This document shows, in pieces, positions 41,139-53,610 of a stretch of 64,000 bases of DNA. The DNA is taken from contig NHNW01000026.1 of NCBI GenBank assembly GCA_002786025.1, positions 124,001-188,000 of the forward strand, in the 5' to 3' direction. A program made the position numbers and the translations under genes. Origin of the DNA: Zasmidium citrigriseum. Taxonomy: Eukaryota > Ascomycota > Dothideomycetes > Mycosphaerellales > Mycosphaerellaceae. A model generated the notes under the pieces. That model saw nothing but the letters and a program-made list of their open reading frames with translations, made no database searches and was not told the origin of the DNA. Within the stretch, counting starts at the first letter, position 1. Every line of letters starts with the position of its first letter.

Positions 41139-42107
41139 TCACTTCCTTTTCGTCGCCAACAACAACGCATAAGGCCAGACACCCTTCGCCTTCCCATCCC
41201 CAAGAATCTCCTCAAACTCCCGCCAATATTCTTGATACTCCGAATAATCGCCCCAAACCGGAAACGAATCCGTGATCTCTCTCAACCCCTTCAGATCGAC
41301 CTCGATCTCCCAGCCGTGTTCCTGCTCTTCGATCACTTTATCCATGTCTCCAACCTGACTCCACAGCGGCACAATCTTCTCATTCGCATCCGAGACGAGG
41401 ATCTTGTAGTTACTCCAGCCTTTGGGATGATTGATCTTGTACCGGAGAGCGCCTTCTTCGAGAAAATTTGTTGGCAGTGGAATGGCGTCGTAGCCACTAG
41501 CACTCACATCGAGGGCGTTCTTGGGAGAGGGTTTGCCGCTTGACTTCTCTGTCTCGAGCCGTGGCTGGATCCATTGCTTATTCACGGCTTCTTGGAACAT
41601 CCTTGTCCAGGTATCTTGCAGCCGCGTATCGTGCCACGCGGTGTACCCCAGGCATGCGATGGCTAGTGTTCCGCCAGGTTTGAGCTGGTGGTCGAATGCC
41701 TCCATGGCTTTGTCCAAATCTGTCAAATGCAGCACAGTCGAAGCAAAGACGAGATCTACGCTTCCAGGCTCAATCCAACTGGCATCCTCGAGCTTGGCCG
41801 CGTGGAACGTAATCGGCTTGCCGACTACGTCTTTCAGCTGGCACTGTGCAACTTCGACATTCGACTCAGCAATGTCTGACATGAGGATTTTGCTGAAGGG
41901 TTCAGATATTCTGGCGGTGTGATTACCGGGACCGGCTCCAGAGTCGTGAACAGTGGAGAAATGACCACCATTTTGGCGGTGATAATTGAAGATCCTTTCA
42001 TAGAAAGCGGCTGGCGGATTCGGACGCCCTTTACGATACTTCTCCCAGAATTCGTCTTTCTGGGCGTAGACGGTGGCGGCTTTGTCTGTTTGCCAGGTCG
42101 ACGACAT
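41139..42107 (-). CDS. Class I SAM-dependent methyltransferase (trans-aconitate methyltransferase-like)
   Basis: Using the ATG at 42107 (MSSTWQTDKAATVY) the protein has 322 residues; the frame is open for about 30 more residues upstream. It has the order typical of Tmt1-like fungal enzymes: FWEKYRKGRPNPPAAFYERI, SAM motif I VHDSGAGPGNHTARIS, motif II-like ILMSDIAESNVEVA, ITFHAAKLEDASWI, VDLVFASTVLHLTD and LKPGGTLAIACLGY. The C-terminal substrate lid has YKINHPKGWSNYKILVSD and WREFEEILGD. The methyl acceptor is unknown; small carboxylates are a family precedent. It is tail-to-tail with the Zn2Cys6 gene, 36 bp away. Confidence 0.88.
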   Translation of the reverse strand: MSSTWQTDKAATVYAQKDEFWEKYRKGRPNPPAAFYERIFNYHRQNGGHFSTVHDSGAGPGNHTARISEPFSKILMSDIAESNVEVAQCQLKDVVGKPITFHAAKLEDASWIEPGSVDLVFASTVLHLTDLDKAMEAFDHQLKPGGTLAIACLGYTAWHDTRLQDTWTRMFQEAVNKQWIQPRLETEKSSGKPSPKNALDVSASGYDAIPLPTNFLEEGALRYKINHPKGWSNYKILVSDANEKIVPLWSQVGDMDKVIEEQEHGWEIEVDLKGLREITDSFPVWGDYSEYQEYWREFEEILGDGKAKGVWPYALLLATKRK

Positions 42108-42449
42108 CTTGGCGGATCGGAAGAAGAGTATTGATGTTTGAACGAGGGTTGAACGGCAGTGCGGCTCAGGCTGGTAGATAAGGTCCTTCGCAGCTGCCAC
42201 AATTAGCTCAGGTACGAAGGATGACCATGCATAGCCGATGCTTTACAAGCAAAGATCGGCCTCTCAAAGCCTGGTTTGCGCTTTGTGTTGTCGTTCTCGT
42301 TACTGCAGCCTTGGGGAGAAAAGATCATTTGATTCCTCAATACTTAAATCGCAATACCCTTGAAGCCTCTCTAAAGCAAGTGTCGGTCTTCTTCTGAACG
42401 CCGTGACACCATGCTCAAATCACTCAACAAATCAAGGCTTTTCTTTTCT
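42108..42449. other. Spacer, nothing recognised
   Basis: About 340 bp between the methyltransferase promoter side and the 3' end of the giant gene. Confidence 0.5.
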
Positions 42450-45400
42450 TCAGAACAACGTGACATCCCTTGTCAGATAGATGTTGTCGAAGGTCACTGC
42501 AAAGTAGTCAGTCGCAACTCACTCCAAGTTCAAGATTTTGACAAGGACTTACCGGTGGACACGGCGTTGCCATAACAATTCGCATACAGCGTGAGATTCG
42601 CAAAGTCACTCGTCGCAATTCCGGTGACGTTGACATTCCAAACGCTCGAAGCAGCTGTGGTGGTAGTCGACCAAAGGTTCGCTCCGAGAACGATATCACA
42701 TGTAGCACTCCTTGATCCTAGACCTATAAGACCAGCAGTGCTAGCTATGGTCACACCCACATAAGCTTGGAGCCAGTAAGTCTGCCCAGCACGAAGACGA
42801 TTGATCGTTTGCGTGATGGAACATGGGCTGGCAGTGGCGGCGATGCGATTGAAGGCTACTTGGAGCGCTCGAGCGGTGGTAACGGTAATATCTGTAGTAG
42901 CTGACACGACGCTCTGCACCAACCAAGGAGCCAATGCCCCTCCGCTAAAATCGTTATTGCTGAGGAGTTGGACTGCAGTTAAGACGATGGGGTTCAATCC
43001 AGTTGCTAGCGGATACAGTCTCCAGATGATATTGTCGAAGCCGATGGTGACGTCCGTTGAGCCAGTACACGCCGTTTGAGTGTAGAATTGAGTGGCTGCT
43101 TTGGTCACGATACCACTTCCGTTGATCGTACCTTGCTGTGAGCACCTATCGTAGTAATATGACCACAAGATCTCTTGGTCGGTCCGGAAATAGATCGTAC
43201 AGGAGGTGGTAGTGCTGACCTGAGCGTTGGTCAAGAAGATATCAGCTTGCAAGTACCAGGCTTGGTTGGCGGCAATCGAGAGGGTTTGAGTCAGATACAA
43301 GGCCGGCTGACCTAGGCCCAAGGAGAGCGGAATGCCGACTGATGCTATGCCATTAACCAATGTGAAGAGCAGCGAATTGACGAGTCCAGTCAATGCACCA
43401 ACGAGACCAGTAACGGTCGACACCCAGGGATTGAGTGTATTCGTGAAGACTCCGTTCAGGATCACGTTCACATCGTTCCGCAGCCCATTTATCAAAGGTC
43501 CACTGATCCGCACGGCGGCATAGACCCGGACTGCAGCGTTGACTGTAGGAGACATACTGCCTTTCAAGGAGCATTCGTTTGATCCAGGTCTCCATGTAAC
43601 ACCCTGACAAGAAGTGCCTTGGTTGGCGCAGTAGTCGATGCATGATGTGAAGTTTCCGGTTGTGAATGGAAGGATTCCAATGCCGATGGTCTCGTATGCT
43701 TGGATACATACGATCAGATACGTGGAACCGTCTCTTCCCGTATAGGTACTTCCGTCTCCCAGTGGGCAGAGCGCAGTGGGCAAAGCCAGTGCAGAAGTTG
43801 TTGATGATGAAGAGCTGATCGACGACGAGGTTGTTGCCGGAGTCGATGACGGAGAGAGCTGCGCTGAGTAGGATGCGGATGAAGCCAAGACGATCGTCGA
43901 GACAGTCGATGTTGCAGTAGATGAGGAAGCTGAGGAGAGTGGCGGGATACTCAAGACTGTCGCCTGTGTTGCAAAAAGCGAGCTTGAAATCGGGCTCACA
44001 GCTGGTAAAGACGATGTGCCAGCCTGCAAAGATGACACCACCATTGAAGATGATGACCCCGACAGACTTGACGCTGTCGACTGTATGGAGGGAGGCAGAC
44101 CCGAAGTCGAGCTCAGAACCACACCTGTGGAAGATCCTGTCTGCGCAGAGGACGAGGCCAGTGATGGTCCAAATGATGACACAGATGTCTGAGTTGGAGC
44201 TTTCGATAGGCTGCCGCTCAAGAAAGCGGTAGAGATCGAGCTACTGTACGAGACGGAGCCGGACGAAGCACTGACTGAACTAGCCGTGGATTCCGAGCTG
44301 GACGACACGGCGTTGGCGGATGGAGTGCTGGCTGTGGGGATTGAACCAATACTGGTAGTCCCGATGAAAGACAACTCCGTGTTGAGGGAGCTAGAAAGAC
44401 CGCCGATCGTCGTTGGCCCGCTGGACGAGAATGTGTCCGAGGACGAGGCCGATAGGGTCCCAGTTGAAGACACGGGGGCCTGTACTTGAGCTGTTGATGC
44501 GGCGCTACTGGCTAATGCAGTCGATTCTGAGCTCCTGGACGGGACACTTACAGACAGGACACTTCTAGGAGCTGCCAATGTCTCTGCGCCAGAGGATTGC
44601 CGGCGCGTGGATAGACCAGTGGGAGCTGACGACAGGCTGATGGTAGCTGTGGCTGGTGAGAACGACGGTGTGATTGACACAGTCGAGACTCCAATAGTCA
44701 AAGTAGCCTCGCTTGAAGACAATGGGACCCCTGGGATAGATGAGAGCGGCGATATATCAGAAGCTGTAGTCGTTGAAGTCGGTGCAGTCGACTCAGTGGA
44801 GGCTGCTGACGGCGAAGACGGAGCCTGGCCGTCCGAGATGGACGAAACCGGCAATTGTATTGACAACTGGCTGCCATCCAGGCCTTGCGTACCCACAATG
44901 ACCGTAGAGAAAGGCGTCAGTGAAGAGCCTGTCATGGGATCCGGAGCCGTCAAGCCGGATGAGCTACCAGCGCTGGTCGATTGAAGACCGTTCGATGTCG
45001 TAGCTGTCTCTACATTCGTTCCAGTAGATGTCGAAGCTCCACCAGACTGAGAAGGCACCGCGCTAGCATCGTTGGAAGGCCAAATTTCCAGCCTAATATT
45101 GTCGATCCTGACAGTAGCATCCGAATGCCCCTGACATGAGGCCAAGACAGAGACATAAGTCGACTCGGCGTACGCCATGATGCCACTCCCGTTCACGGAG
45201 CCAGTGTACGATTCACCGGCGTCCAAGAACATGGAGGGCAAGCCGGCGTTTTCGGCGGAAAACGATACACCACAGGAGGTATCGCCTTCGCTCGTGACGG
45301 CCAAGTCCGCCATGATGAAGTAGAAGTAGCCCAGAGGGATGTCGAAGTTCTGAACGATGCGGGCCTGGAAGGCGGGTGGGAAGCCAGAGCCATCGTCTAC

Positions 45401-48400
45401 GGCTTGCGAGAGTGGAAAGCGGGCTTGAGCGGCTCCGTTGACGACTGTCATCTCCGGCCCAGTCGAGGTGGTGGGATCTAATGTTTCATTACCGAACTCA
45501 GAGTTGAACCAAGGCGACAGAGAGTTTCTATCGAAGCCTCCATTAGATGCGGAGCGAGCAAGGCTCTGGACGGAAGCCGGGGCGCTCATTCGGAGGATAG
45601 CTCGTAGACCAAGACGTGCGTTTGTAGGTGTCATTTGTGATCCGAGGTTACAATCCTGTGTTGATGCGTCCCAGGTCGCGCCCATGCATTGAGTGTCGCC
45701 GCTGCACATATTGGTGCAGTCGAGCAACGTGCTTGCTTGCGAAGTGCGGAGTGTCTCGACGTAGTAGTCGAAATCGCACGAAACCAGGAATTGGGAACCG
45801 CTGTCCGTGGTGTAAGTGCTATTGCCGCCGCCACAAGCTGACGTTGGTTGAGCAGATGTTGTTGAGCTCGACGCCATACTAGATGCTGAAGATGTTCGAG
45901 ATCCTGCCGATTCAGCACTCACTCGAGCACGAGCCGTGGTCGACGAGGACAAGGTCGTTGAGGATAAGGTCGATGAGGGCAGGGCTGCCGAGGACAAGGC
46001 TGCTGAAGATACGGTCGACGAGGAGAAGGCCGATGAGAGTAGGATCGATAAGGTCTGTGTCGACGATGACAGGGTCGCTGAAGATGTCGTTCCAACAAAT
46101 CCAGACGAACTAACTGTGCCTGACGGAGAGGTGGGAGCCGATGTTGTTGTGGAAATCGCAGATACTGGTGCGCTCGAAGCCAAGAAGGTTGCAGGTCCAG
46201 AGAGCGCAAGGTAGACGTTGTCCCAGGAGACGGTAGCGGCCTGATCACCTCTAGCATTTGAAAGCAGCTCAACGATGCTGACATCCGATCCTAGAACACC
46301 CGTAACATCGATACGGAAGTACTGCGTCGAAGACACAACCCCGGTATCAAAGATGCTCGATCCTAGGTTCACCGAGGCAGAAGCGCTCGTGGACGAGCCA
46401 GCGGGAATGGAGATCCATAGATCTGCGCCGAATGAGTACCTCTGGTCTGCTCGTGCATCCACCGGCTGGGAGAGTAATGCTGGAGTGTCGAAAAGAGAGC
46501 TGATATGGGAGTATGCGATGACTGCTCGGTCGTCCGCAACGCTGAAATCCATGCGGCCTGAAGGTGGCTCGGCGGTCCATGGGTATAGTGAACCGGTGTC
46601 GAAGTTGCCATTCTGAAGGACCTGTCCGGGAGGTGCTGGTGAAGCATTGCTTGATGCTGTTGACTCTTGACCAGTGGGGCCGAGTGGCGGAGATGTAGCC
46701 GTTGAGGTCGCGGTTGGAACTGGTGAAATGCTGGTAGCTAGAGTTGCGGACTCGTTAGCTGAAAACAGAGATTGTGATATGGCATAACTTGTGTCAGTAG
46801 GTCGCCTGGCAGGGGCAGTACTGGTGGGGCGGCCTGCTGTGTTGTTTGAATCCGTTGGCAGACTCAGTGCATTCCGCGAATTCGCGATTGATGAGATGTT
46901 TGCGGTATTGGTGGCGGTAGGGAGTGAGGTAGTGATTGGTGAGTTCGGCAAGGTCGAGTTTGCATCAAAAGTGTTCGTCTCAACTTGTGTGCTTGAGTCA
47001 ACAGACTTACTCGATGATGAGCTATCCGAAGAACTGCTAGAGAAGCCCCAGGACGAAGACTGGGTTGAAGGGAACAGGGTGGTTTGTGGCGAGATGCCAG
47101 TGGTTGGGAAGTCGACTGCAGCGATAGTGGAGGAGGCCGGGGATGCGAGCGGTGAGGAAGACGTGAAGGCGTATGGTGAGGTCGTTGTTCTGGCGAGGGG
47201 ATCGAAAGTCCTGAAGATGCCCTGTATCCCGAAAACAGGCTCCTCATCGTCAGGAGGGACTGCTGTCGGGGAATTGCTGACAGATGCAGAGGCTTGTGTT
47301 GATGCAGGGGCGATGGGGGCGTCTGTCGAGGACGTCGTACCCTGGAGTGGAAGGGGTGTTGTAAACGATGGTTTTGTTTCTGCGCCTTGCACACCTGTCG
47401 TTGAGTGCTCGCTTCCTGACATACCTGAAGATGATGGAAACCCCGAGTTGGTTGAGTTGGAGTTGCTACCTGCTATGCCTGAAGTACTGGGTACGCTGCT
47501 TTGGCCCGAAGCGTTCAATCCTGTAGCCGGGGCCGGTGTGGTGCTGGCGCCGAGCTGTGTTGGCCTGATCGAAGAGGGTTGTTCACCCGCAGTTGTTGAT
47601 CTCTGTGATATACTGGGCACCGTATCCGAGCTGAGTGGTAGAGTTGAGCCCGTCGTGGATGCAGTTTGGCCAATCGAAGATGCCCGAGAGCCCGCTGTGC
47701 CAAAGGATGAGGACAAAAATTGACCAGATGATCCACTTGGGCCGGACGAGGACGTCTGACTTGCCCTAGAGATGCTGGAGGAGTCTGGAGAGCTTGAGCT
47801 CAGCGTGCCTCTGGTACTTTGCGCAGAAGACATCGACAGATTCGACGCATCCGGCAAGATCGTAACAGTCAGAGAGTCCAAAGTAGATCCGCTGGGAAGA
47901 CCAGTGATGGAAAGTGTCGAAGGTGCACTAGCGCGAGCGCTCGACGACTGAGCCATCATCGTTGAGGATGAGGACCCTGGTTCCAGGAGCAGTGACGGCG
48001 ACTGCGAGGCAGATGCTCCCAATACGGAGCTACTACCAATTGAGACAGCTGTCGACGCCTGTGACTGTTGGGTTACCGGGCCTGAGCTGATGACGGCGAT
48101 TCCTTGAGTTGTATGGTCCGCTGGAAGGGAGCTCGACTGGCTAGTGAGGACTGAGGGTGTGCTCAAACTCTGGCGAAGGGTTGAGGGTACAGATTGAGTG
48201 ATAGATGACAGGCTTGCACCGGATCCCTGGCTGGCTGAAATTGGCGGATTCGTCAAGCTGGGAGCAGAAGATATGAACGAGGATACGCTGGCTGATGTGA
48301 CAAGAATCGTAGACGGGTTTCCAGGCCCTTGGCCCTGTATGCTGCCGAAAACAGATTGTCCAGGAGTCGCCGTGGGAAGCAGAGTTGACAATCCAGATAG

Positions 48401-51400
48401 ACCCGAGCCCAGTCCAGCGGACGACCCAGTAGACGATTGCCCGGAATATGCACCGGAGGGCGTCTGAGTACTCGCTGAAGTACCTGACTGTCCAAGTGAT
48501 GCTCCACCGCCACTGGACGTGGTACTTGCCAGGGAGGTGGCAGAATACCCAGTGATGCTTCCAGGCTGCTCAGACGACACTCCTGCGGCTGCAGGGGTGC
48601 TGAAGGGACTCGATACTGATTCCCTTGTGCTCAAACCTGTTAGTAATGGACTATTGAAAGATCCAGCGGCCAGAGAACTCCCAGTCGATACAGCAGAGAG
48701 CGACAGCAGGGCGTTGCTGTCAGTGTTCGATGCAGAAGTCAGCAGAGACGGAAGAACTTCTGAAGAGATCATTATGGCTAGTGAGGAGCCTGTCCCAGAA
48801 GTTCTTGGAAGACTTGATGTTGTAGCAGGCAAGGATATGCTTGGCGTGCTGGAGGTTCCATTCGTAGGCACCGAGGCACCAGTCAAGAATCCAAGGTTGA
48901 TCGAGCCACTAACTGTTTGAGCGGATGCTATAACACGGCTGGACGAGGAGCCAGATGACAAGACCAATGCTGCAGGTGACGAAGCAGCTGGTGATCCAGT
49001 GCCCTCAGTGGAGAAGCCCAGGGAAGAAGACAGAGAAATTCCAAAGCCGCCAGAAGCGCTCGAGATACCGCTGAAGGACCCGCTTGATGTAGCACTGGGT
49101 AAATTCGCAGAGGCTGTAGTGCTCAAGAGACCCGAATTGAGACCTCCGCTTGGTTCGATGATGCCTGAGAGGGAAGTCCGAAGGCTGCTTGCAGAGACCG
49201 ACAATGTCAGGCTCTCTCCAGTCCAGCCTCCCAAAAGCGACGACACAGGGCTGCTCGAAGATGATACCGTACTGTCAACAGCTGAGATTCCAATCAGGCT
49301 GCTCGATGCAGGTCCAAGAGCCGTCGATGAGGCGATCGAGGAATTCGTCCCCAACAAACTCTCCGTGACATTCCCCGCAGCATCAATCGTCGTCGTACTC
49401 CCAACATTCCTCACGGCTCTCAACCGCAATGCAGAGAAGACCGGTTTCTCACTCGCCCGCATGCCAGTAACATACGTATAGATGTTACATCCATCATTCG
49501 TTGCGGACAGCGCAACGCAACTGTCGATATCATCGCAGAGGTCGTTGCAGCCATCCACGTTGCCGCCGATCTGGGTGGCATTCACGAGGACGTCACCTTC
49601 GTAGATGTTGCCGCATGAGACGAGGCGAGAGTCGACGTCGCCAGCGTCCTGCGCGAGCATGCCATTGAGGCCAGGACACTGACCGATTTCTGCGTCTGCG
49701 ATGGCATTTGTGGGGCTAGAAAGGGCGGAGCTGGGGCTGTTGGTCAATGGAGCGATGATGGTTGTGGCGTTGGCAGTATATGCGGTTCTGATGCCTTGGA
49801 TGGTGGTTGATACAACGGAGCCGCCTGCCAAGAAAGTGGTGGACGAGCGAATGGATGCAGTGGCGCGAGTTGTTGATGACGATCGTTCAGAGCTTGCACT
49901 GACAGTAATTTCAGATACTGAGGATAGAGTGAGCGTGATGGCGGTCTGAGGACCTGTCGGTACAGGAAGGGTGCCTCCAGGACTGGCACCACCTTGCCCT
50001 TCACCAGGCGAATTATCCCCTGTCGGTGCAGCGAGGTTGCCAGTGATGGTAGTCGAAGGAGCCGCAACGACAATCTGCGAGTCGCCCAGAGAATACGTTG
50101 TCCCGGAAACAGTCACAGCAGCGCCGCCAGGAGCAAGAGTCTGTGATCCAATCACCCAGTGTGGCGCATTCGTCAACGTAGCTGCAACTCCGTTCGGTAG
50201 GGTCAGTAGCCCTGAATATGCAGTTGGCAGTGGGTACGTATTGCCATTGACGATGATGGAATTGCTCGAGACCGGGAGTGAGTATGTGGTGCCAGATATC
50301 ACCGCACTGGAGCCAGGAGCAAGGGTAGTATCTGACAAGACCAGCTCCGGGGCGCTTGTAGGATAGAACGTATGCGATCCAATCACCACATTTGGTGCAG
50401 TTGTGGGAGTGGCAACAGCGCCGTTTGGCAAGGTCAGCGGAGACCCAGACGAGGCAGCTGGCAAAGAATAAGATTGGCCTTCGACAAAGATGCCATTGCC
50501 AGAGGTCGGGAGTGAGTATGTCGTTCCAGAGATGACCGCACTCGAGCCAGGCGTCAAAGTGGTCAGCCCAAGGATGAGATTCGTCGCATTGTTGGTCTGA
50601 ATACCAATGCTCGCAGCATTGGTAGAATCTTCACCTGGGGAGCCCATGGTGAGCGTAGCCGGGACGCCATTCGGCAAGACCAGAGGCGAGCCAAGCGATG
50701 CTGTCGGTAGAGCATATGACTGCCCATTGATGTATACGCCTCCCGAAGTAGGCAACGAGTATGTGGTGCCGGAGACGACGGCGCTCGATCCGGGAGCTAA
50801 AGTTGTTCCAGGGAGAATGACACTGATCACGGTGTTGGGCGAAGCTGAGTTGGGTGTTCCAGCAGCAGGCGTAGCGACGACTCCATTCGGCAGCGTAAAA
50901 GGCGACCCAGAGCCGCCCGGCAATGTGAATGGCGACCCATCAATGAATACGGCTCCTCCAGATGCCGGATACGAGTAAGAAGTCCCAGAGATGACAGCAG
51001 TAGATCCAGGTGACAGAGCAGTGCCGGGAAGGACGATATCAATTGGGCTGCTTGTCTGGACATGCATGGACGAAGTTATGACCGGTACGGCGGTAGGTGA
51101 TGCTACAATGCCATTCGGCAGGGTCAACAGTGATCCAGGTGCAGTCGGTAGTGCACATGCGGTGCCATTGACATACACAGCACCTCCAGATTGGGGGACT
51201 GAGTAAGTTGTGCCAGAGATTGCAGCCGTAGAGCCAGGACCAATCGTGCTGTTATCGAGGACCAGCTGCGTGACCTGACCAGTTCCTGCAAGTGTTGTTG
51301 AGAGTGACGTCTCTTCATTGTGCACCACAGTTGGTGTAGCGACCACGCCATTCGGCAGGGTGATTGGGGATCCAGGAGGGGCAACAGTAGCTTTAGGTAA

Positions 51401-52611
51401 TGCGTAAGGCTCCCCATTGATGTATACACTGCTCCCCAATGTGGGTAAAGAATATGTGGTGCTTGATATGACCGCAGTCGATCCTGGCAATAGCGTCGTC
51501 CCAGGTAGGATCAGCTGCGTGGTCGGAGCATCCTGGACAGGATTCGCAGATGTTGAACCGATAGCGGTTGCGGGCGACGACATGGCCTGGCTGGTCGAAG
51601 CAAACGGATAGTCGAATGTCGCGACTGTCACGGAAGAAGTAGTGCCGTCAGTGACCACCGCTCTAACTCTGAGCTGTGCGAATTGCGTCTTCGGCGAGAA
51701 TATGCTCGTTCCGGATACAACAGCGGAATATAGCGAGCAAATCGAAGAGTCTTCATCATATCCAGCTCCCACACAGGCATCATCTGCGCTGCAGCTGCTC
51801 AGGCAAGACTCCATGTCGGGAGTGGAAAGAGTGTCCAACAATGAGGCTGAGAAGGTGACATTGCACTGCACCTGATATTGATCGCCACTGGAGGGCTCTT
51901 CGTATCCGAAAATCGCTTGTGCGGTCGGGCAATCCAGAGATGGAGACATGGCTATAGTCGTAGGCGTCGCAATTATTGGAGACTGCGGAGTGATGGGTGG
52001 CATGATGATTGACCTAGTTCCTCCTGTTGATTTTGAAGGAAGCAGTGCAAGTATCTCATCGTCGTTGCCTGGCTGAAAAGGCGTAGAAGCGGTCGTGTAG
52101 CCCTGAGGTGCATTCAGAGTGCCTGTGTTGCCAACTCCAGATCCAGCTGTGCCAGGAGAGTCATCGCTTCCGCCACCAATGGCAGCAGATGGCGCTTGTG
52201 AGACGCCATTCAATGGCTTTGACTGCACTTGTGGAGTTTTTGAGTACCCAGAAGCCCCTAATGAGGGTCTATCCGATAGAGCACTTGATGCTCTTGTGCT
52301 TGCTGCTGTGATGGAGTATTGCCCTGCTTGAGCTGAACCTCCATAACTCCCCAGATCTGAATTGATCGCCAAAGTACCATGACTTCCAAATGTGTACGGT
52401 ATACTGGTACCGTTGGTCGCGATCCAGCCATACGATGGCAAGGCTGTGGGAATCGAACATGTTCGTGGATACGCGGTAATCGTAATGATGTGGACTTTTC
52501 TCAATCAGCACGCTCGTTCTCGATTCCAGAGTTGAGACACTTACCGGTAGTCTGAGCGAGCGACTGACCCAGAAAAGACAGGCATATAGCAGCGTTGCTA
52601 TAGGGACGCAT
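42450..52611 (-). CDS. Giant secreted mucin-like protein with PAN-like and carbohydrate-binding-like domains
   Basis: Exons 52545-52611, 42553-52494 and 42450-42496 give 3,351 residues, with a 9.9-kb central exon. Exon 1 encodes the signal peptide MRPYSNAAICLSFLGQSLAQ. Four PAN/apple-like Cys domains lie at about 51650-51935, 49400-49675, 45590-45845 and 43505-43780 (for example SCLSSCSADDACVGAGYDED and SCIDYCANQGTSCQGVTW). Between the first two are six and a half copies of a 60-residue repeat (VISGTTYSLP...LPNGVVATPT). Four jelly-roll, CBM4/9-like units start NGxF...PW at about 46610, 45540, 43460 and 42960. Two long Ser/Thr-rich regions (about 46620-49390 and 43800-45060) should be heavily O-glycosylated. 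No GPI signal is present, so secretion into the wall or matrix is inferred. The final exon completes the last jelly-roll (VTFDNIYLTRDV). Confidence 0.88.
50060..51525 (-). repeat. About 6.5 tandem repeats of a 60-residue VISGTTYSLP unit
   Basis: Coding repeat of about 180-210 bp inside the giant gene. Each unit reads roughly LPGTTLxPGSxAVISGTTYS, LPTSGGxVYINGxxYALP, SPLTLPNGVVATPT. Units differ at many positions, so the array is old. The last (C-terminal) copy is truncated to VSGTTYSLGDSQIVV. Confidence 0.85.
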
Positions 52612-53610
52612 ATTGAACGAGCCCGATGGTGAGGATGTCCCGCGATGCGGCAGCGACGGCTGAGCCGGCAAGCCATGGCGACGGGCAGGTCGGTGTTGAT
52701 AGCTCGCACGTGTTCACATTCCGAGACACCTTTGCCGAGGACCATGGGGAAGGCGAAACTGTTCGCAGGATCGGCCACATCTTTGTTCCGGCATATCAGG
52801 AATCTAAAAGTCCGGCAAGCCGACTGGTCCGACGCTTTTCGGCCCGAGTGATGCCGCTTGTACGACAGATGCCGGCCCATTCGCGACCGCGGCACAGTCG
52901 CGTTGATAATCTCATTGGCGTGCCGATGGACTGAATTCCAGCCTTGTGGTGGCCAGGCTGCGGTCGATAGTTGCCCTTGCAGTGGCTTGTGATTCGCAGT
53001 TGGCTGCGAGGCCGATGTCTGCTATATCAGTACCGCCTTTCTCAACAGTCCGAAGTCTTCCAGTGTCCCTCATCGCATTTCTGTATTTCCTGCTCTCCGA
53101 CTTCTCGACCTTTACGCTCCGTCGACAGCACTGTCGTCCCTTCGGCATCCCGACTTGGCGCCAGCCTCCCCATCGAAGTCGCCAGGCTTAGCCCCAATGA
53201 CCTGGCTCTGGATTGCGGCATCATGAGATTCTGGAGAGCTGTCCCGTGTCCCGAATTCCGCTGGGTGGGTTCAGCAGTACTTGTCTTCTAAAAGGGATAT
53301 TGCAGACAAAGAAACAATGGGACACGTGGAATTCGATACCCACCCGATTGCGGCCACTCCCGGTCGTACTTTTTCTTGGCTCGGGATACCGACATGACGC
53401 TATACGCGACCGAGAAATGCGTTGATGGAAAACGGATGAGGAGATGGCGAGAAAGGAGACGGATGTGAGTAGGTGCATTGGAAAGAGCAGGTGGTCTGAG
53501 ATATCTCGCCTAGCGCAGTAAACATGGACTAGCCGAGGGGCCTGGTTGTCTCAGCTATCTCCGGCAATCTTGCCTCCCTTCAAGCCTCTCTTTCCTCCTC
53601 TGCGAAACAC
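52612..53610. other. Intergenic region, 1 kb, no gene seen
   Basis: Promoter side of the giant gene and 3' flank of the transporter gene. Open frames on both strands are short and without recognisable domains. Confidence 0.5.

Noticed and set aside
46791..47723. 310-codon plus-strand open frame and several others inside the giant gene
   Set aside because: They are shadows of the Ser/Thr-rich repeat coding on the minus strand, which rarely uses codons whose complement is a stop.
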